NCBI RefSeq assembly: GCF_020735385.1
Contig: NZ_CP085953.1
Span: 248,001-312,000, forward strand
Direction of reading: 5' to 3'
DNA length: 64,000 nt
DNA from: Granulicatella elegans
Lineage (GTDB): Bacteria; Bacillota; Bacilli; Lactobacillales; Aerococcaceae
Below the pieces are notes generated by a model. The model searched no databases, was not told where the DNA came from, and saw only the letters and a list, made by a program, of their open reading frames with translations. Positions 28,951 through 39,140 of this stretch are shown one piece after another; the stretch's first letter is position 1, and every line of letters starts with the position of its first letter. The translations under genes and the position numbers were made by a program.

Positions 28951-29645
28951 TTATTTTCCTAAATAATATTCTGAAACAACTTGTAAGTCTTCATCAAATT
29001 CAAAAACTAAAGGTGGGAAATTCGGAATTTCCACTCCCATAATTTCATCATCTGACAATCCTTTAATATGTTTTACTAATGCACGAATAGAGTTTCCATG
29101 TGCACCAACAAAAATATTTTTACCAGCTTTTAAATCTGGAGCAATTTTATCCTCCCAGAATGGAAGAACACGTTCCAGAGTCACTTTAAGATTTTCTGCA
29201 TCTGGAATTACTGAATCATCCAATTTTGCATACCGACGGTCGCCATGTGCTGAATATTCATCATCGCGATCCATTTTTGGAGGTAACACATCATAAGAAC
29301 GACGCCAAATATGAACTTGTTCCTCTCCAAATTTTTCAGCAGCTTCTGCTTTATTTTCCCCGTTAATCCACCATAATGACGTTCATTTAAACGCCATGTT
29401 TTTTCAACAGGAATCCATAATTGATCACAAGCTTCCAACGCCAAATCCGTTGTTTTAATAGCACGTTTTAGCACTGAAGTATAGGCTTGATCAAATTCAA
29501 TCCCTGCTTCTTTGATTAATTTCCCGGCATCAATTGCTTGTTGAATCCCCTTTTCAGACAAATCAACATCCGCCCAACCAGTGAAGAGATTGGCCTTATT
29601 CCATTCTGACTGGCCATGGCGAGCAAAAACTAATTTTACCATCAT
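28951..29645 (-). pseudogene. gpmA: 2,3-bisphosphoglycerate-dependent phosphoglycerate mutase, frameshifted
   Basis: The N-terminal half (from ATG 29645) carries the catalytic [18 protein letters not shown] and ends normally at [12 protein letters not shown]. The rest ([14 protein letters not shown] to the stop at 28951, including the second catalytic His in GAHGNS) is in another frame. One base is missing near 29354-29361, in a GGGGAAAA run where the family needs GGNAAAAAT to read [14 protein letters not shown]. Otherwise the gene is well preserved, with SD AAGGAG and normal length (about 231 residues). Either the mutation is recent or it is a homopolymer sequencing error. Confidence 0.85.
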
Positions 29646-29699
29646 ATCGCTCTCCTTTTCTTCCAAACCTTTTCCCGAGTAAATGTATACCCTATTTCA

Positions 29700-30407
29700 T
29701 TATCTAGTTAATAATGCAGCTGCAGCTTCATCAACGATAATGGTTACATTTGGATGTTTTTGTAAAATACTTGCAGGTACATCTGTTGTAATTTCCCCTT
29801 TTACCGTATCTAAAATTGCTTTTGCCTTCTTTTCCCCGAATGCAATTAATAGAATTTGTTTTGCATCCATAATCGATTGTAATCCCATTGAATAAGCAAA
29901 TCTTGGTACATCTTCTTCATGTTCAAAGAAACGTTTATTTGCTTCAATTGTTGCTTGTGCTAAAGCCACTTTATGCGTTCTTTGTGTAAATGGTGTTCCT
30001 GGTTCATTGAATCCAATATGGGCATTACTCCCTATCCCCAATAGTTGGAAGTCAACGGGATTGTCTTGTAAAATTTTTTCATAACGTTCCACTTCAGCAT
30101 CAATATCTTCTGCTAAACCATCTGGTAAATAACTGTTTGAAAATGGTTTTGCTTCAAATAATTGCTCATTCATAAAATAGTGATAACTATGTTCATCTTC
30201 ATTTGATAATCCTGCATATTCATCTAAGTTTACAGAGACTCTATCCGAAAAATCTAATGAACTTTGACGAATTTGTTCATATAAACCAAGAGGACTAGAA
30301 CCTGTTGCTAATCCGAAAACTTTTGCTCCGTTTTCATAAGCTTGTTTAAAAACTTCAAATGCAACTAATGCGCCTTCTTCTTGATTTTTTACAATTTTAA
30401 TGTCCAT
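29700..30407 (-). CDS. nagB: Glucosamine-6-phosphate deaminase
   Basis: This 235-residue enzyme converts glucosamine-6-phosphate to fructose-6-phosphate and ammonia. Marks are [15 protein letters not shown], the catalytic [10 protein letters not shown], and [16 protein letters not shown] with FTQRTHKV. The short length is that of the monomeric Gram-positive type without the allosteric GlcNAc-6-P site of the E. coli enzyme. The SD GGGAGGAAG is strong. It links amino-sugar uptake at nanE-EIICB to glycolysis. Confidence 0.97.
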   Translation of the reverse strand: MDIKIVKNQEEGALVAFEVFKQAYENGAKVFGLATGSSPLGLYEQIRQSSLDFSDRVSVNLDEYAGLSNEDEHSYHYFMNEQLFEAKPFSNSYLPDGLAEDIDAEVERYEKILQDNPVDFQLLGIGSNAHIGFNEPGTPFTQRTHKVALAQATIEANKRFFEHEEDVPRFAYSMGLQSIMDAKQILLIAFGEKKAKAILDTVKGEITTDVPASILQKHPNVTIIVDEAAAALLTR

Positions 30408-30528
30408 ACTACTTCCTCCCTCAACTTGTCATTACCAGTATTGTAACAGATTTTTTTTGAAATGAATATAGCTATTTAACGATTTTCAATTTTACCTAAT
30501 TCTATCATCCTTTTTATTCTATAAATGA

Positions 30529-31100
30529 TTAAATCCATTCACCAGTTCCATTGACAGTATATCCATCAATTGTTGTGTTAACAGCTAATGCTCCTGAAGG
30601 TTGTAAGTAATACCAGTTACCATTGTCTTGAATCCAACCCGTCATCATTAGATTTTTTTATCTAAATAATACCAATTGTTTCGGTAATTAAGCCATCCAT
30701 GAGTACCATGTCCTATTCTACCCTCAAAAATTATATAGCGCCATCCTTGATCTTCTTTTTGCCATATTCCGTTTATGTTAACCACTTTACTTAGCTCCTT
30801 AAGAGCATTATTTCTATACTTATCCAATTCTTCCTTTTTCAATCCAAGACGTTTTTCATATTCAGAAAAAGGTACTTCTTTTAATCTTTCTGGGACTTTA
30901 ATTTTTATTTTTCCTCAATCAATAACAGCTTCTGGATTTGTTTGGTTTTTATTAAGAAAAGCATATTCCAAAATTAATTGAGAAAACTTATCCCCTTTCG
31001 TCTTATAATAGAGTACAGTTGTATTTAACATTTCCTCTTTAGCAGAAACACTCGACATATTTGATACTGCTAACATTGCAATTTTCTTTTGTAGTTTCAT
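30529..31100 (-). pseudogene. Secreted cell-wall-binding-repeat protein, broken
   Basis: A start with SD (AGGAGATG) at 31100 is followed by a signal peptide (MKLQKKIAMLAVSNMSSVSA). The frame reads AVID, then TGA, then continues in the same frame (PERLKEVPFSEYEKRLGL) into repeats of the choline/glucan-binding type: GWLNYRNNWYYLDKK. After a frameshift near 30655 it continues as MMTGWIQDNGNWYYLQPSG and TVNGTGEWI. An in-frame stop plus a frameshift show that the gene is dead. The original product was a small exported protein with two or three wall-binding repeats. Confidence 0.8.
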
Positions 31101-31246
31101 TAGAAACATCTCCTTTTATTTTGACTTCTTACAATTGCAGTATAACGAATTTATTGATCAATCATTTAAAAGCGTAACTATGTTTACCTTGTTAAAATAT
31201 CTGTTCACATTTTTATTCTAAAAAAAGAAACTATACATACACTTTC

Positions 31247-31275
31247 TTTAAAAACACTTGCATAATTGTTATAAT
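31247..31275 (+). promoter_or_regulatory. Possible promoter of the small plus-strand gene
   Basis: TTTAAA and a perfect TATAAT are 17 bp apart, about 40 bp upstream of the candidate start. Confidence 0.5.
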
Positions 31276-31316
31276 CAAGAAAACAACGCATACATTTAGA
31301 AGGAATAAGGAGGAAA

Positions 31317-31526
31317 TTGACACAATTTATTGTTCTGTCTATGGAGCACTCCTGGAATTTCCTTCGTCAAAATGATGTCTATAGTTTAGAACTTGCTAAA
31401 CATATCTTTGCAACTCTAGACTATCTAGAAAAGACGTTCCAAAATCAATTAATTATTCGTTTGAGGGAAGATTTCTTTTCAAAAGTTACTCAATTGAATA
31501 AAACAGGTCATCCTTTAGAACAATAA
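31317..31526 (+). CDS. Small hypothetical protein (69 aa)
   Basis: I do not recognise this protein. It is hydrophilic and helical in character, with aromatic and basic residues (LDYLEKTFQNQLIIRLREDF). It has a plausible promoter (31247-31275), a strong AAGGAGG and a terminator. The spacing from AAGGAGG to the TTG start is only 3-4 nt and the first ATG (31341) is too far away, so the start is uncertain. It runs against the main gene direction of the region and could be a small regulatory or remnant protein. Confidence 0.45.
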   Translation: MTQFIVLSMEHSWNFLRQNDVYSLELAKHIFATLDYLEKTFQNQLIIRLREDFFSKVTQLNKTGHPLEQ

Positions 31527-31536
31527 AACAACATAC

Positions 31537-31583
31537 AAAAAACTCTATTAGACTAGGAATCATCCTATCTAATAGAGTTTTTT
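31537..31583. terminator. Bidirectional terminator between the small gene and nadE
   Basis: A perfect 14-bp stem (AAAACTCTATTAGA / TCTAATAGAGTTTT) is followed by T-runs on both strands. Confidence 0.85.
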
Positions 31584-31585
31584 GA

Positions 31586-32413
31586 TTATTTCCAAAAATC
31601 ATCATAAATTGTAATCGGTAAACGACGTTTATGTTCTGATTTGATATACCAATTTTCGATGGTTTGAGCATCTTTTTCTGCAACTTCTTTTCCTTCAAGA
31701 TAGTCATCAATTGCTTCATAAGTCACGCCTAAAGCAACTTCATCTGGAAGTGATGGACGTTCTTCTTCTAAATCTGCCGTAGGTTGTTTTAAATATAAAT
31801 GTTCCGGAGCTCCTAAATATTCTAGCAACTGACGTCCTTGTCGTTTATTCAAACGCCATAATGGTAAAATATCTGCTCCACCATCTCCAAATTTTGTATA
31901 AAATCCTGTCACAGATTCCGCTGCATGATCCGTACCGATTACCGCACAACCTGTTTGACCTGCAATCGCATATTGGGCAATCATCCGTTCTCGAGCTTTA
32001 ATATTTCCTTTATTAAAGTCACTAATCGATAATCCTAAACTTGTAATACTATTCATAGAAGCATCCACTGCTGGTTTAATATCCACTCGTAATATATCGT
32101 TTGCTTGCATAAATTCAATAGCATCCATCGCATCTTGTTCATCTGCTTGAATTCCATAAGGTAGACGAACTGCATAAAAATGATAATCTTTTTCTGGATA
32201 TTCTTGGTTTAATTCATCAACCGCTAACTGAGCTAATTTACCCGCTAGAGTAGAGTCTTGACCGCCACTAATGCCTAATACATATCCTTTTAAAAAAGAG
32301 TGTTTGACTAAATATTCTTTTAAAAATTGAATTGTTCTGTGAATTTCTTGTTGAACATCAATTGTCGGTTGTACTTTTAATGTTTCAATAATTTTTTGTT
32401 GTAATGGTCTCAT
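31586..32413 (-). CDS. nadE: NH3-dependent NAD+ synthetase
   Basis: This 275-residue enzyme amidates nicotinic acid adenine dinucleotide to NAD using ammonia. The PP-loop [15 protein letters not shown] near residue 48 and [18 protein letters not shown] are visible. There is no glutaminase domain, so free ammonia is the donor. It lies 22 nt after pncB in a two-gene NAD salvage operon. Confidence 0.97.
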   Translation of the reverse strand: MRPLQQKIIETLKVQPTIDVQQEIHRTIQFLKEYLVKHSFLKGYVLGISGGQDSTLAGKLAQLAVDELNQEYPEKDYHFYAVRLPYGIQADEQDAMDAIEFMQANDILRVDIKPAVDASMNSITSLGLSISDFNKGNIKARERMIAQYAIAGQTGCAVIGTDHAAESVTGFYTKFGDGGADILPLWRLNKRQGRQLLEYLGAPEHLYLKQPTADLEEERPSLPDEVALGVTYEAIDDYLEGKEVAEKDAQTIENWYIKSEHKRRLPITIYDDFWK

Positions 32414-32435
32414 GATTGTTTCCTTTTCTATCTGA

Positions 32436-33911
32436 TTACCCTAAACGATTTGCTTTCTCTTTCACTTCTGCACGAATCGCTTCAATACTGGCTAGTTTTT
32501 GTTGATAAGTTTCTGTAGATAAGTCGACTGGATATTGTTCTGGATTTAAGATACGTTTATATTCATCCCATAACGCTTCTAGTCGTTCATCTTTATACGC
32601 TTTAATCTCATTTAATGATGGTAATGTATAGACTAATTTCCCTTGTTCAAAAATAGATTGTAAAATTGGACGAGCATCAAAATCCGTCACTGTTTTATTA
32701 ATGTATGTGTAAACTGGATGGAACATATATAGTTCTTCTAATTCGTCTGGACGTTCATGCCATAGTGCAATATAATCCCCTTCAGATTTCCCATCACTCT
32801 TGCGTGTAATACGCCATACTTGTTTTTTACCCGGTGTTGAAACTTTTTCAGCATTATTAGAAATTTTTACCGTTGGAACCATTTCACCATTTTCATCTTC
32901 AATCGCTACTAATTTATAAACACACCCTAATGCTGGTTGATCATAAGCAGTAATTAATCGTGTTCCAATTCCCCAAACATCAATTTTAGCACCTTGCATT
33001 TTTAAGTTTAAAACTGTTTTTTCATCTAAATCACTTGAAGCATAAATTTTAGCTCCCGTAAAGCCGGCATCATCTAATTGCTGACGAACTTTTTTCGACA
33101 TATACGCCATGTCTCCACTATCTATACGAACGCCTAAGAAATTAATTTTATCTCCAAATTCCTTCGCTACACGAATCGCATTTGGGACACCGGAACGTAA
33201 AATATCATACGTATCGACTAAAAATACACAATCACGATGAGTAGAAGCATAAGCCTTAAACGCTACATAATCATCACGATACGCTTGGACTAAAGAATGT
33301 GCATGAGTTCCTGAAACCGGAATTCCAAACATTTTCCCTGCACGAACATTACTTGTCGCATTACATCCCCCAATATACGCTGCTCTTGTTCCCCAAAGTG
33401 CCGCATCTAATTCTTGTGCTCGTCTTGTTCCAAATTCTAATACCGGATCATCTCCTGCTACTGTCCGAATACGTGAAGCTTTTGTGGCAATTAGCGTTTG
33501 AAAATTAATAATATTTAATAGGGCTGTTTCAATTAACTGGCATTCTGCAAGAGTTCCTTCCACTTGAACTAATGGCTCATTTGCAAATACTAATTCTCCT
33601 TCAACAGCAGAATGAATATTCCCTTTAAATTTAAAATTTTTCAAATAGTCTAAAAATTCTTCTGGATAAATGTCTAAACTTCTTAAATAGTCTAAGTCTG
33701 TTTGGCTAAATGTTAAATCTTCCATATAGTGAACGATACGTTCTAAACCGGAAAAAATCGCATATCCATTTTCAAACGGTAACTTTCTAAAATATGCTTC
33801 AAAAATCGCTTTTTTCTCATGAAGACCTGTTTCCCAATAAGTCTTCATCATATTAATTTGATACAAATCAGTATGTAGCGTTAAACTATCATCTTGATAA
33901 CGGAAATTCAT
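32436..33911 (-). CDS. pncB: Nicotinate phosphoribosyltransferase
   Basis: This 491-residue enzyme makes nicotinate mononucleotide from nicotinate and PRPP. It has the N-terminal [20 protein letters not shown], the [12 protein letters not shown] catalytic stretch and the [15 protein letters not shown] phosphate-binding region. The length fits the long Gram-positive NAPRTase type. It is the first gene of pncB-nadE. No de novo NAD genes are seen nearby, so growth may depend on nicotinate salvage, which is inference. Confidence 0.96.
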   Translation of the reverse strand: MNFRYQDDSLTLHTDLYQINMMKTYWETGLHEKKAIFEAYFRKLPFENGYAIFSGLERIVHYMEDLTFSQTDLDYLRSLDIYPEEFLDYLKNFKFKGNIHSAVEGELVFANEPLVQVEGTLAECQLIETALLNIINFQTLIATKASRIRTVAGDDPVLEFGTRRAQELDAALWGTRAAYIGGCNATSNVRAGKMFGIPVSGTHAHSLVQAYRDDYVAFKAYASTHRDCVFLVDTYDILRSGVPNAIRVAKEFGDKINFLGVRIDSGDMAYMSKKVRQQLDDAGFTGAKIYASSDLDEKTVLNLKMQGAKIDVWGIGTRLITAYDQPALGCVYKLVAIEDENGEMVPTVKISNNAEKVSTPGKKQVWRITRKSDGKSEGDYIALWHERPDELEELYMFHPVYTYINKTVTDFDARPILQSIFEQGKLVYTLPSLNEIKAYKDERLEALWDEYKRILNPEQYPVDLSTETYQQKLASIEAIRAEVKEKANRLG

Positions 33912-34201
33912 GGTTCCATAACCCTCTTTTCATTGTAGTTACATTCATTGTACACCAGTTTTCATAGTTTGTACAAATTTCTAAACTCTTTTTTTCACAA
34001 AGTAGCAAGAGTTTTTTGAAAAAATCCTAAAAATTTCCACTTTAAATAAAATGGTTGCGGTATAGAAACAGACTCCTCCTTGTAGCATTAAATATAACCG
34101 CAGAATTACAGCCATCTAATACTCCTTTGGAGAAGTCTCCTGTTAAACAAACTACTTAGAATTTCACTTCTAATTTAGAAATATTATTTTAATTTTTCAT
34201 T

Positions 34202-35914
34202 TTAGATGTACGCATCCAAATCTTTTTGGAATTTTGCTAATTTTTCTTCCGCTTCCTCTTGAGTGGCAGCTTTCACACCCATATAGAACTTAATTTTTGG
34301 TTCTGTTCCACTTGGTCTTACTGCAATCCATGAACCATCTTCTAAAATATATTTCAATACATTTGAAGTTGGTAAGCCGATTTCAGATACAACGCCTTCT
34401 GCATCTACTTGTTGATTCACCGCAAAGTCTTGCGCTACAGCTACTTTAATACCACCAAAGTTAGAAGGAACTTCTTTACGTAATCCATCTAATAAAGCTT
34501 TAATTTTAGCAGGGCCTTCTAAGCCTTGGACGGTTACAGAAATTGTTTTTTCTAAGAAATAACCATATTTTTCATATAAAGCTTGAAGTCCGTCATATAA
34601 AGTTTTACCTTCACTCTTGAAGTGAGCTGCTACTTCTGTTAATAACAATACTGCTTGAATCGCATCTTTATCACGAACAAACGGTTGAACTAAATAGCCA
34701 TAACTTTCTTCAAATCCAAACATAAATGTATGAGCATTTGTTTCTTCATAGTTTTTAATTTGTTCTGCAATAAATTTGAATCCAGTTAATACATTTACCA
34801 TTTTCGCACCATAATGTTCTGTAATGACTGTTGGTAATTCACTAGATACAATTGATTTTACAGCAGCAGCATTAGCTGGTAATGTTCCTGCTTTTTGATG
34901 GGCAAATAATAAGTAATCTAATAAGATTGCTGCAATTTGGTTTCCTGTAATGACTTGATAAGTTCCATCAGGTTGGCATACGGCTGCACCCATTCTATCT
35001 GCATCTGGGTCTGTTGCTAATAATACATCCGCTTTAGTTTCTTCTCCTAAACGAATCGCATATTCAAATGCACCAGCTTCTTCAGGGTTTGGAGATTTCA
35101 CCGTTGTAAAGTCTCCATCTGGCACAGCTTGTTCTGATACAACATGTAATCCTGTAAATCCAGCTTGATCTAATGCACGTTTTGTTAACATTAATCCTGT
35201 TCCGTGTAATGGAGTATACACAACTGATAAATCTTTTATATCTGATAATAAGGCTGGATTGACAGAAACAGATTTAATTTCTTCTAAATATGCTGCATCT
35301 ACTGCTTCACCAATCCATTCAAATAATGCTGATTGTTCTAATTCTTCTTTTGTCACTACTTCCACTACTAATGGATTTTCAACTTGACGAACATATTCTG
35401 TTAAAGCATCCGCATCTTTTGGAGGCATTTGTCCTCCATCTTCACCGTATACTTTATATCCATTATAAGCAGCTGGATTATGACTAGCTGTAATCATAAT
35501 TCCTGAAAATGTATGCAAGTGACGTACGGCATAAGATAACTCAGGTGTTGGTCTTAAATCTTCGAACACATAGGCTTTAATCCCATGTTTTACTAAAACT
35601 TTTGCAGACTCTAATGCAAATTCAGGAGAGAAATGACGAGAATCATGAGCAATTGCAACCCCACGTTTTTTCGCTTCTTCTCCATATGTTTCAATTAAAC
35701 GCGCTAACCCTTCTGTTGCTTGACGAACCGTATAAATATTCATACGATTAATCCCAGGTCCAACAATCCCACGCATTCCTGCTGTTCCAAATTCTAATGG
35801 AGCGTAAAATGCTTCTTCTTTTTCTTTCTCAGAAAAGTTTTTTAATTGTGTTTTTAAATAATCTTCTAACCCTTCAAACTTTTCCCATTTTAATGCAACA
35901 TCTTGCCAATTCAT
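34202..35914 (-). CDS. pgcA: Alpha-phosphoglucomutase/phosphomannomutase (PgcA-like)
   Basis: This 570-residue alpha-D-phosphohexomutase interconverts glucose-6-phosphate and glucose-1-phosphate, feeding UDP-glucose, wall glycopolymer and glycogen synthesis. It has the phosphoserine loop ITASHNPAAYNGYKVYG around residues 142-158, the metal loop DPDADRMG and the C-terminal phosphate-binding RPSGTEPKIKFY. The length matches PgcA of Gram-positives. The 290 bp upstream of pncB to its stop hold no other gene. A LysR gene lies 31 bp upstream on the same strand. Confidence 0.95.
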   Translation of the reverse strand: MNWQDVALKWEKFEGLEDYLKTQLKNFSEKEKEEAFYAPLEFGTAGMRGIVGPGINRMNIYTVRQATEGLARLIETYGEEAKKRGVAIAHDSRHFSPEFALESAKVLVKHGIKAYVFEDLRPTPELSYAVRHLHTFSGIMITASHNPAAYNGYKVYGEDGGQMPPKDADALTEYVRQVENPLVVEVVTKEELEQSALFEWIGEAVDAAYLEEIKSVSVNPALLSDIKDLSVVYTPLHGTGLMLTKRALDQAGFTGLHVVSEQAVPDGDFTTVKSPNPEEAGAFEYAIRLGEETKADVLLATDPDADRMGAAVCQPDGTYQVITGNQIAAILLDYLLFAHQKAGTLPANAAAVKSIVSSELPTVITEHYGAKMVNVLTGFKFIAEQIKNYEETNAHTFMFGFEESYGYLVQPFVRDKDAIQAVLLLTEVAAHFKSEGKTLYDGLQALYEKYGYFLEKTISVTVQGLEGPAKIKALLDGLRKEVPSNFGGIKVAVAQDFAVNQQVDAEGVVSEIGLPTSNVLKYILEDGSWIAVRPSGTEPKIKFYMGVKAATQEEAEEKLAKFQKDLDAYI

Positions 35915-35945
35915 AAAATCATTCTCCTTTTACTTCTTTTTATAT

Positions 35946-36878
35946 TTATTCTAATACAGTTGCTACTTCAAATCCATATCCACGAATATGAGTAATTAAT
36001 AGTTCTAAAAAGATATGTGCTACCGGTGATAATTCCATTTGATGATGTTTTAAGTATCCTATTTCTAATTCATCTTCAACAGCTAATGGAATTGCCACAA
36101 TTTTATCGTCATTTAGTTCACTACTAATAATTCCTGAACTAATCGTATAACCATTTAATCCGACCATTAAGTTAAAAATTGTTGCTCGATCACTTACCTT
36201 AATGCTCTTCTTATGTTCCATTGTACTTAAAATCTCTTCAGCAAAATAGAAAGAATTCTCTTCCCCTTGTTCATAAGATAAGTAAGGATAGTCTTCTAAT
36301 TCTTCTAGAGTAATACTAGTTTGAGATGCCAAAGGATTATCTCTACTAATAAACACGTGCGGTTTTGCTGTGAAAAGTGGCTTAAATTCTAAATTTTTCT
36401 CTTTAAATAATTTCTTCATGACTTGACGATTAAAATTATTTAAATATAAAATCCCTAATTCACTTTTGAATTTCATTAAGTCTTCTAAAATATTTTGAGT
36501 TTCTGTTTCTCTTAACGTAAATTGATATTCATCTCCAGCTTCTTGTCTGATTAATGCCACGAACGCATGAACGACAAATGCATAATGCTGAGCTGAAACT
36601 GAAAAATCCCGTTTCCGTTTTGTTTTACGTTTATACTTTTCTTCCATCAAGTTTACTTGATCCAATATTTGCCTAGCATAGACTAAAAACTCTCGACCTT
36701 CTTCTGTTAAAGTAACTCCATTTTTATGCCGAACTAATAATTGAATATTCATTTCTTGCTCTAAATCTTTCATGGCATTTGATAGACTTGGTTGAGTTAA
36801 AAATAAATCTTTTGCGGCTTCATTAATGGATCCTTTTTCTGCAATTTTTTCTAAATAAACTAATTGTTGAATACGCAT
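35946..36878 (-). CDS. LysR-family transcriptional regulator
   Basis: This 310-residue regulator has an N-terminal winged helix (GSINEAAKDLFLTQPSLSNAMKDLEQE) of which LFLTQPSLSNAMK is the recognition region. A PBP2-like effector domain follows. It is similar in layout to CpsY/MetR-type streptococcal regulators, but the ligand is not known. It is co-directional with pgcA (31 bp) and separated from the upstream EIIC gene by a terminator. Confidence 0.9.
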   Translation of the reverse strand: MRIQQLVYLEKIAEKGSINEAAKDLFLTQPSLSNAMKDLEQEMNIQLLVRHKNGVTLTEEGREFLVYARQILDQVNLMEEKYKRKTKRKRDFSVSAQHYAFVVHAFVALIRQEAGDEYQFTLRETETQNILEDLMKFKSELGILYLNNFNRQVMKKLFKEKNLEFKPLFTAKPHVFISRDNPLASQTSITLEELEDYPYLSYEQGEENSFYFAEEILSTMEHKKSIKVSDRATIFNLMVGLNGYTISSGIISSELNDDKIVAIPLAVEDELEIGYLKHHQMELSPVAHIFLELLITHIRGYGFEVATVLE

Positions 36879-36952
36879 ATTTTTTCTCCTTTGCTAGCGT
36901 ACTCTTATTATAAATGAGTTTTTCATTTCTTGCTAGCCTATAGTTTTCGCAA

Positions 36953-36982
36953 ATAAAAAAACTGAGCTTAATGCCCAGTTCT
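36953..36982 (-). terminator. Terminator after the EIIC-like gene
   Basis: The stem AACTGGGC / GCTCAGTT (one mismatch) is followed by TTTTTTA on the minus strand. Confidence 0.75.
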
Positions 36983-36997
36983 TTTAAATGATTCATA

Positions 36998-38041
36998 TTA
37001 TTGTTGGAATTTAAATACCACATTAGAATCGTATAATTTTAATACTTTTTCATAAACAAATTTCGTTGCTAAGGCTGCAACAATTGGTACAACTAACCAC
37101 GCAACGACTGCTAAAACAACGCTTAATCCAGCATCAATAGAAGCTAGAGGACCTACTAAACCTACTAAACCAAAACCTGCAGATTGAGGAGTACCACTGA
37201 CACTAAATAAGGCAACCGGAATTGCAGAAATAACAGCTGTTGTTAAAGTTGGTACTAAAATAATTGGATACTTGAATAAGTTTGGCATCATTAATTTCAT
37301 AGCTCCTAAAGCAATCGCTAAAGTAACCCCTGAATTATTTACTTTCCATGAATGAACCACTAATACTACTGCTGTAACAGCTACACCCATCGCTGCTGCC
37401 CCTGCAGACACACCATTTAATTGAATCGCTAAACCAATCGCAACTGTTGAAATTGGTGAAATAATTAAGAATGCAAATGAACATGCAATTAAAATAGACA
37501 TTAAAATCGGTTGTAAATGAGTAAATTCATTAATGAGTGCTCCAATTGCTGCTGTTAATTTTGCAACGAATGGTAATAATTGTAATCCAATAAATGCAGC
37601 CCCTACACCGACTACGATTGGCATCGCAACTACAGCTGTAGAACCGAATTTATCTTTAATCCACATTAATGCTAATACCGCAATTGCAGCTGTTAACATT
37701 GTATTAATTAAGTCCCCAGTACCAGCTCCAACATATTTTCCTAGTTCTGGATTGAATTTTACAACACCTGATGCTACAAAACTTGCCCCGGCTGTCACCA
37801 TCATTGGCATTGGTTTAAAACCAAATTGTATTCCGATTAAAGCACCGATAATTAATGGTGTTGCTAATTGGAAAATCACAGCAATTTGTGTGATTTGAAC
37901 TGCTAGTGGATATTGACTAAAATATTTTAAAATAGCAGATAATACAGCGTTCGGAATTAATCCGATAATCACCCCTAATGCAGTTCCTTGTAAGATTTTA
38001 TTCATAAAGACTTTTGCAGTCATTTTTTCTTGAGTTTCCAT
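36998..38041 (-). CDS. PTS EIIC_2-type integral membrane protein
   Basis: This 347-residue membrane protein has about ten hydrophobic segments and belongs to the PTS_EIIC_2 family (PF13303), recognised from the GVIIGLIPNAVLSAI start and glycine-rich loops such as SGTPQSAGFGLVGLVGPL. No IIA or IIB partner is near, so whether it is a real PTS transporter or an unrelated carrier is unknown. SD AAGGGG is good. It lies 73 bp downstream of panE on the same strand and may be co-transcribed; a link to pantothenate-related metabolism is only context. Confidence 0.8.
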   Translation of the reverse strand: METQEKMTAKVFMNKILQGTALGVIIGLIPNAVLSAILKYFSQYPLAVQITQIAVIFQLATPLIIGALIGIQFGFKPMPMMVTAGASFVASGVVKFNPELGKYVGAGTGDLINTMLTAAIAVLALMWIKDKFGSTAVVAMPIVVGVGAAFIGLQLLPFVAKLTAAIGALINEFTHLQPILMSILIACSFAFLIISPISTVAIGLAIQLNGVSAGAAAMGVAVTAVVLVVHSWKVNNSGVTLAIALGAMKLMMPNLFKYPIILVPTLTTAVISAIPVALFSVSGTPQSAGFGLVGLVGPLASIDAGLSVVLAVVAWLVVPIVAALATKFVYEKVLKLYDSNVVFKFQQ

Positions 38042-38114
38042 ATAACCCCTTCTTTCTTTTTGTCTACCCCCTTATAAAAGCTGTTGAAACTTTTCACAAT
38101 TTCACTACCTTTTA

Positions 38115-39056
38115 TTAGTGAGCTTTCAAAATTTGCTCTTTACAATGAATCAATGATGTTAAAAAGGCACAATAAGGTGTTGGAACTCCGTATTTCTTAC
38201 CTTTTCTTACTACTGCTCCATTAATATAATCAATCTCCGTCAAACGATTATTCAAAATTAAATCTTGATGCATCGATGGATGATGAAGACCGATTGTGTC
38301 ACGATTATAACAATTCATTTCAATGTAATCAACAACTTCTTTCACGTTTATTTCAACGTTTTCATGTTTTGCAACTGATGAAAATTCTGTGACAATAGCT
38401 TCAACGATTTCATGAGCAGTCGTTGTTTCCCCGAAATCAGCCATATTCGAATCTAAAATGGTACAAAGACCATTCATTGTTCCATTAACACAAGCTTTTT
38501 TATAAATAGCAAATAAAATATTTTCAGAATAAGTCGCATTGAGTCCACCAGAATTTAATACGTCCACTACTTCTTTAGCATCCTCGACTCCCTCTGGCGC
38601 TAAATTTTTCAAAGCAACTGTTCCATTTCCAAATAACGTTACTTTTCCAGGTCCATTCATTCCGGATGTCCACATTGTATTACCTAATAAAATATGAGTT
38701 GGTGCAACATATTTTTCAATAATTTCTTCATGTCCAATTCCATTTAATAAGCATAAGATTTTTGTATCCGAACGAATCAACGACTGAATATCTTGCAACA
38801 TTTGATCTAATTGCATTGCTTTTGTAAACAAAATAATTAAATCAGCTTGCGTATCCTCTTTTACTTTTGATTGTAATACTGCGGGAATATGAAATACTTT
38901 CTCCTCTCCATTATCATTTACTTGAAGCCCTTGTTCATTGATTGCTTGAACATGACTTTCCCAGCCGTCTACAAATAACACCTCGTGTCCAGCTTGATGT
39001 AACATCACTCCGAAACGACTTCCCATCGCTCCTGCTCCTGCAATTACAATTTTCAT
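38115..39056 (-). CDS. panE: 2-dehydropantoate 2-reductase (ketopantoate reductase family)
   Basis: This 313-residue NADPH-dependent reductase of the ApbA/PanE family has the Rossmann motif GAGAMGSRFG at residues 7-16, the catalytic lysine in FAIYKKACVNGTMNGLCTI, and a C-terminal helical domain with the TEIDYINGAVVRKGKKYGVPTP motif. It would make pantoate for coenzyme A, although many PanE paralogues act on other 2-keto acids. SD TAGGAGG is good. A decayed LysR regulator is transcribed divergently 84 bp away. Confidence 0.9.
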   Translation of the reverse strand: MKIVIAGAGAMGSRFGVMLHQAGHEVLFVDGWESHVQAINEQGLQVNDNGEEKVFHIPAVLQSKVKEDTQADLIILFTKAMQLDQMLQDIQSLIRSDTKILCLLNGIGHEEIIEKYVAPTHILLGNTMWTSGMNGPGKVTLFGNGTVALKNLAPEGVEDAKEVVDVLNSGGLNATYSENILFAIYKKACVNGTMNGLCTILDSNMADFGETTTAHEIVEAIVTEFSSVAKHENVEINVKEVVDYIEMNCYNRDTIGLHHPSMHQDLILNNRLTEIDYINGAVVRKGKKYGVPTPYCAFLTSLIHCKEQILKAH

Positions 39057-39140
39057 ACCAATTCCTCCTATTTTTTATTATTCTCCATTGAAGTTCAGAA
39101 AGCCTCTTGTTAAAATGATAACAAAAAACCAGAACGGAGA

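Noticed and set aside
30408-30480. NagR-type operator upstream of nagB
   Set aside because: Only a loose resemblance (ACTGGTAATGAC) to the GntR-family NagR site; not enough for a call.
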